Assembly: GCF_000002995.4 (NCBI RefSeq)
Contig: NW_025062476.1
Span: 11,158,501-11,222,500, forward strand
Direction: 5' to 3'
DNA: 64,000 nucleotides
From: Brugia malayi
Taxonomy: Eukaryota > Nematoda > Chromadorea > Rhabditida > Onchocercidae
The position numbers were made by a program, and so were the translations under genes. Positions 60,942 through 64,000 of this stretch are shown one piece after another. The notes beneath the pieces are model-generated. The model ran no database searches, had not been told where the DNA came from, and saw only the letters and a program-made list of their open reading frames with translations. Positions within the stretch are counted from its first letter, which is position 1, and each line of letters begins with the position of its first letter.

Positions 60942-61430
60942 TTCTTATCACAAACAAATACTGCTTGAATCAACATTGTTCGTTCATATTTGTTTGTGGC
61001 AACCATACTCTTTTGCTCATATCCTACAAAAATTCTTATAATAGTAAATTTAAATATTTTATTTATAAATTAAATAAAAAGATTGAAATGACTGCAAATT
61101 CTGAAAATTTTTGAAAACGGCTTCAAAAAAATATTTGTCACAAACAAACTTAATTTGTGCTATTGCAAGACTGCACGAAATAAGAAAATACACTTATCAG
61201 ATAAAGTTGGATAAATTCAAGAAGCTATAAACAATAATTTGTGATACAATAAGAACAAATGAATGACTGTAAAGATTGTCATAGCCACAGCAAACGACCA
61301 TCAACGGTACACTGCTAACAATACCGTATAACAAAAGAAGCGAGGACAGTACAACCGCCACTTATTTTCTACTGTATTGCATTCAGGAATAACGCAATAA
61401 TACAGTAAGAATGAGCCATCGGTTTACTAA
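60942..61430 (-). pseudogene. decayed chemoreceptor, third copy
   Basis: Follows 1-560 closely: start of the last exon (about 61030-60942), then the exon 1 remnant (about 61425-61205) with the same internal deletion. Exons 2-4 are absent. Confidence 0.8.
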
Positions 61431-62500
61431 TTTTTTTTTGGGTTAGTAACTATGTCAGGTCAGGTGAGTATTAATTGGAAGTTTTATACTAAAGGTTTCA
61501 TACTAAAAAGTGATTTTTAGTTCAGATTGTAAGGCCGAAATTTTGGTCATTGTGAAAATATAATCATATTTCGATGAAAAATAAAAATTTAACTAATAAC
61601 CAAATGTTTTTTCATTGTCTTCTCTGCCAAAATTGCTAACGGCAACCGAGGCATAACTTGTATTTTTGGTGTTAAGTTTCGGAAGAAGTTTGAATTACTG
61701 AAAATTTAAGCTGAATGGGAAACTTAGTAATGAGTTAATGTAATAATTTCCAAACAATTGGTAAGATATGGGTCTTACTAATTATTTAAATGCATACCAT
61801 CAAGAACTAAAGAGACTATTAATTAATACGAAAAAAAATAAAGTTTGTGGAAGCAAAAAGCTAGAATAATATGAAATAGTGCAAACATAATAAAAAAAAA
61901 AAAAAAAAAACGCTAAGGTAAATAGTAATCTAAAGCTACTAACATAGCAGCACAATGTAATCACAACGTTTCTTTGCAATTATAATTGCTATCATGAAAC
62001 ATTACTTAATTCTATTTTAAAGTCACTTTCGAAATTTAAATTCTGAAGGTTATGCATTCAGCACTGGAATAATAAGTTAAACATTTAACTTCTATTCTGG
62101 AATTTTATTATTAATATGTATAGATATACAAAAATGTGGTTTTTTCGGTTTCAACTCGGATTATTTTTCTTTTCTTTAGCAATTTTTGTTAAACACTTTT
62201 TACTGCAAACAAAATTTTTCACTTAGCCATTAAAATAAATAAATCATTCAAAGTTTCTTAAATTGAGGGACAAATTATTACACAGCAGAAATGAATTTAT
62301 AATTGAATTTTAAAAGCAGATCTCAAGGTATTAACAAACAACGTTGGTTGCCGTGCCATATTACATAAACGAATCTCAATCATTTCTAAACTCTAAAATA
62401 TTGTACTTATCAGTACTATAGCGATGTATTTATCAATGAGTTCCGATATTAGCCCAAAATCATTAGAAGATCCTTCTGATGATTGAAGCCGAATGTCACT
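61431..62500. other. no gene recognised
   Basis: AT-rich DNA with an A-run near 61892-61910; no supported exon. Confidence 0.5.
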
Positions 62501-62504
62501 TTGA

Positions 62505-62850
62505 ATGTCAATTTGAGTTATATATTAAAAACTGAGCATTAATAGTTAACTACACGAGAAATCACTCCAATTTTAGTCAAAAATATTGAAGTATTCATGT
62601 TTTCTTTATTTATAATTTTGTATAACAAATCTAGAATTACTCGTTTAATGTCGCGACGAAATTTTTCAACGAAAATTAAATTTAGCGTTAGACAATGAGG
62701 TATTACTGAGAAAGGTGTAACAGTTAATTGATGTTTCCACTTCCTTGTCTTCTACTTCCTTACAAATTTCCGTAAAAAGTGGAAACGGATAACGTGAATC
62801 TCTATTCTACAACAAACCATTGTTTCTTCAATTAAGAGACATTGGTTATG
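62505..62850 (-). pseudogene. chemoreceptor last-exon relic, inverted copy
   Basis: Reverse complement of about 51365-51695. The start of the exon is better preserved here (KHNQCLLIEETMVCCRIEIH), corresponding to the TM6 region of the intact receptors. The in-frame stop after FLRKFVRK is shared, and the tail ends at the same TAA (about 62521). Confidence 0.75.
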
Positions 62851-62854
62851 CTTA

Positions 62855-64000
62855 CCAATTGTTACAATAATTTTCTAATTTCAAATATTCTTGAAGCGGC
62901 AAGACTTAATCGTTTCAATTGAGAAATAGATGAAAGAAAAATGGAAGATACTGCAAATAATTTGTTAAATTCTAAAAATTCATTCAATATCTTAAAAAGA
63001 TAATTTCTATTATTTTCTTGACTTATGAAGCAAAAGCAGTGCAATATGTCGTTTATTTGCACTGATCCGAAATGGTCTACAGTTCGTAAGGTATACTGTA
63101 AAATAATAAAATTTACACTGAAAAATAGTTTAATCAGCATTCATACATAAAGTTACCAATTTGACTTATTTCTTATTTCATTAAAGATAATATGAGCTAT
63201 TATTTAAAAATCTTTTTCAAATAATTTTATTTCATTTTTAATGACAGAAATTTTAACAGGAAAAACTTTTAATACTCGAAATAAAAATATGCCGACAATG
63301 TAGATCTTTTTGATATGAAATTTTCACTATAATTAAGTTATAATTTTTTGCTCAACTAATGTGGAAATTGTTAATAAAGTCATCAACATCATTAAATTAT
63401 CACCATTTTCATTCTCTTCATAAATAATTATCAGACAGAGGAAATAAAAATTATGATTTTTTCAACTTCAAGTCTGACTAAATTCAATTTTTTAACTATT
63501 TTTGTATGATTCTTCAAAAATTATTGTGAAAAATTATTGTTGTGATGTAAATCAAAATAAATGAAACATCTTTCTACTGATTTTATAAAAAATCATTACA
63601 ATGTATCTTTCGTATTAACATTCGCTCGAAATATAAATAAGGCAAATAGCCATTTAAATGTTCAGGATTTAAATGTGGCTAGCATTTATGCCAAGTTTAT
63701 ATTTTTATAATTAAAACAGACTGAAGCGTTAATAAGACCTAACATTGCCTCACACTACTTGTCTCATATACTTAAAATGTTTATGGTTTTAATTGGTAAC
63801 GCTTTAACATCTGTCTGATAAGGCATTCAATATAATAAAATTTTTGACAATCATTAATTGAGTGATAACTTCAATGATATTAAAATATTTTTTAAATAAA
63901 TATAAACTAAATGAATCCAGTTGTCTATAATATTCAGATGACCGATCTCTACTGAATAATAGAAGTAAATCTGCGATCTACTAGATAGTAGGAGTCAATG
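62855..64000. other. no gene recognised
   Basis: A 92-codon minus-strand frame (63140-62862) begins near a TTTTACAG acceptor but resembles no receptor exon. The rest is AT-rich DNA without features I can support. Confidence 0.4.

Overview
The window looks like nuclear DNA of a nematode, most likely a filarial worm. It is very AT-rich, its coding exons are short with TTTCAG-type acceptors, and it carries nematode-type gene families: five related seven-transmembrane chemoreceptors, a small secreted DB-module protein and a Pao-type LTR retrotransposon. It also holds two copies of a fragment resembling the N-domain of bacterial ClpA. That is best read as a nuclear insertion from the Wolbachia endosymbiont, which is what points to a filarial host. 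All identifications come from reading the sequence; no database was searched.

Layout. 1-7.3 kb: a decayed receptor, a 53/54-bp minisatellite, the ClpA fragment, an intact receptor on + (4186-6190) and the 3' end of a second receptor. 7.3-11.7 kb: intergenic. 11.7-13.25 kb: a multi-exon zinc-finger-like gene on +. 13.25-18.2 kb: low-complexity DNA, a degenerate 28-bp GCATGC repeat and 2.4 kb of almost pure A/T. 19.5-22.6 kb: a complete 10-exon RING-like gene on +. 24.05-30.5 kb: two intact receptors on -, in a block that is an inverted copy of 4.2-7.3 kb. 30.755-37.191 kb: a full-length Pao element with matching 498-bp LTRs and a 5-bp target duplication. 38.26-39.24 kb: stranded GIPC exons on +. 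39.9-41.9 kb: a fourth intact receptor on -. 42.5-45.9 kb: an inverted copy of 0.13-3.66 kb, including the second ClpA fragment. 45.9-48.8 kb: mostly unassigned. 48.8-49.8 kb: the DB-module gene on +. 51.4-51.7 kb: receptor debris. 52.7-54.7 kb: the 3' part of an unrecognised gene on -. 56.0-58.5 kb: a receptor relic and a damaged fifth receptor on -. 59.3-62.9 kb: a patchwork of receptor relics and a rearranged duplicate of the DB-gene region. The last kilobase shows nothing I can assign.

The main theme is a fast-changing chemoreceptor cluster that has grown by inverted segmental duplication. Four copies have an unbroken five-exon structure (354-372 aa). They share a nearly constant signal peptide and N-terminal exon but diverge in the transmembrane exons. 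Signs of gene conversion, copy truncation, frameshift and insertion are all visible. Non-receptor sequence (the ClpA fragment, GIPC exons, DB exons and the retrotransposon) has been caught up in the same rearrangements.
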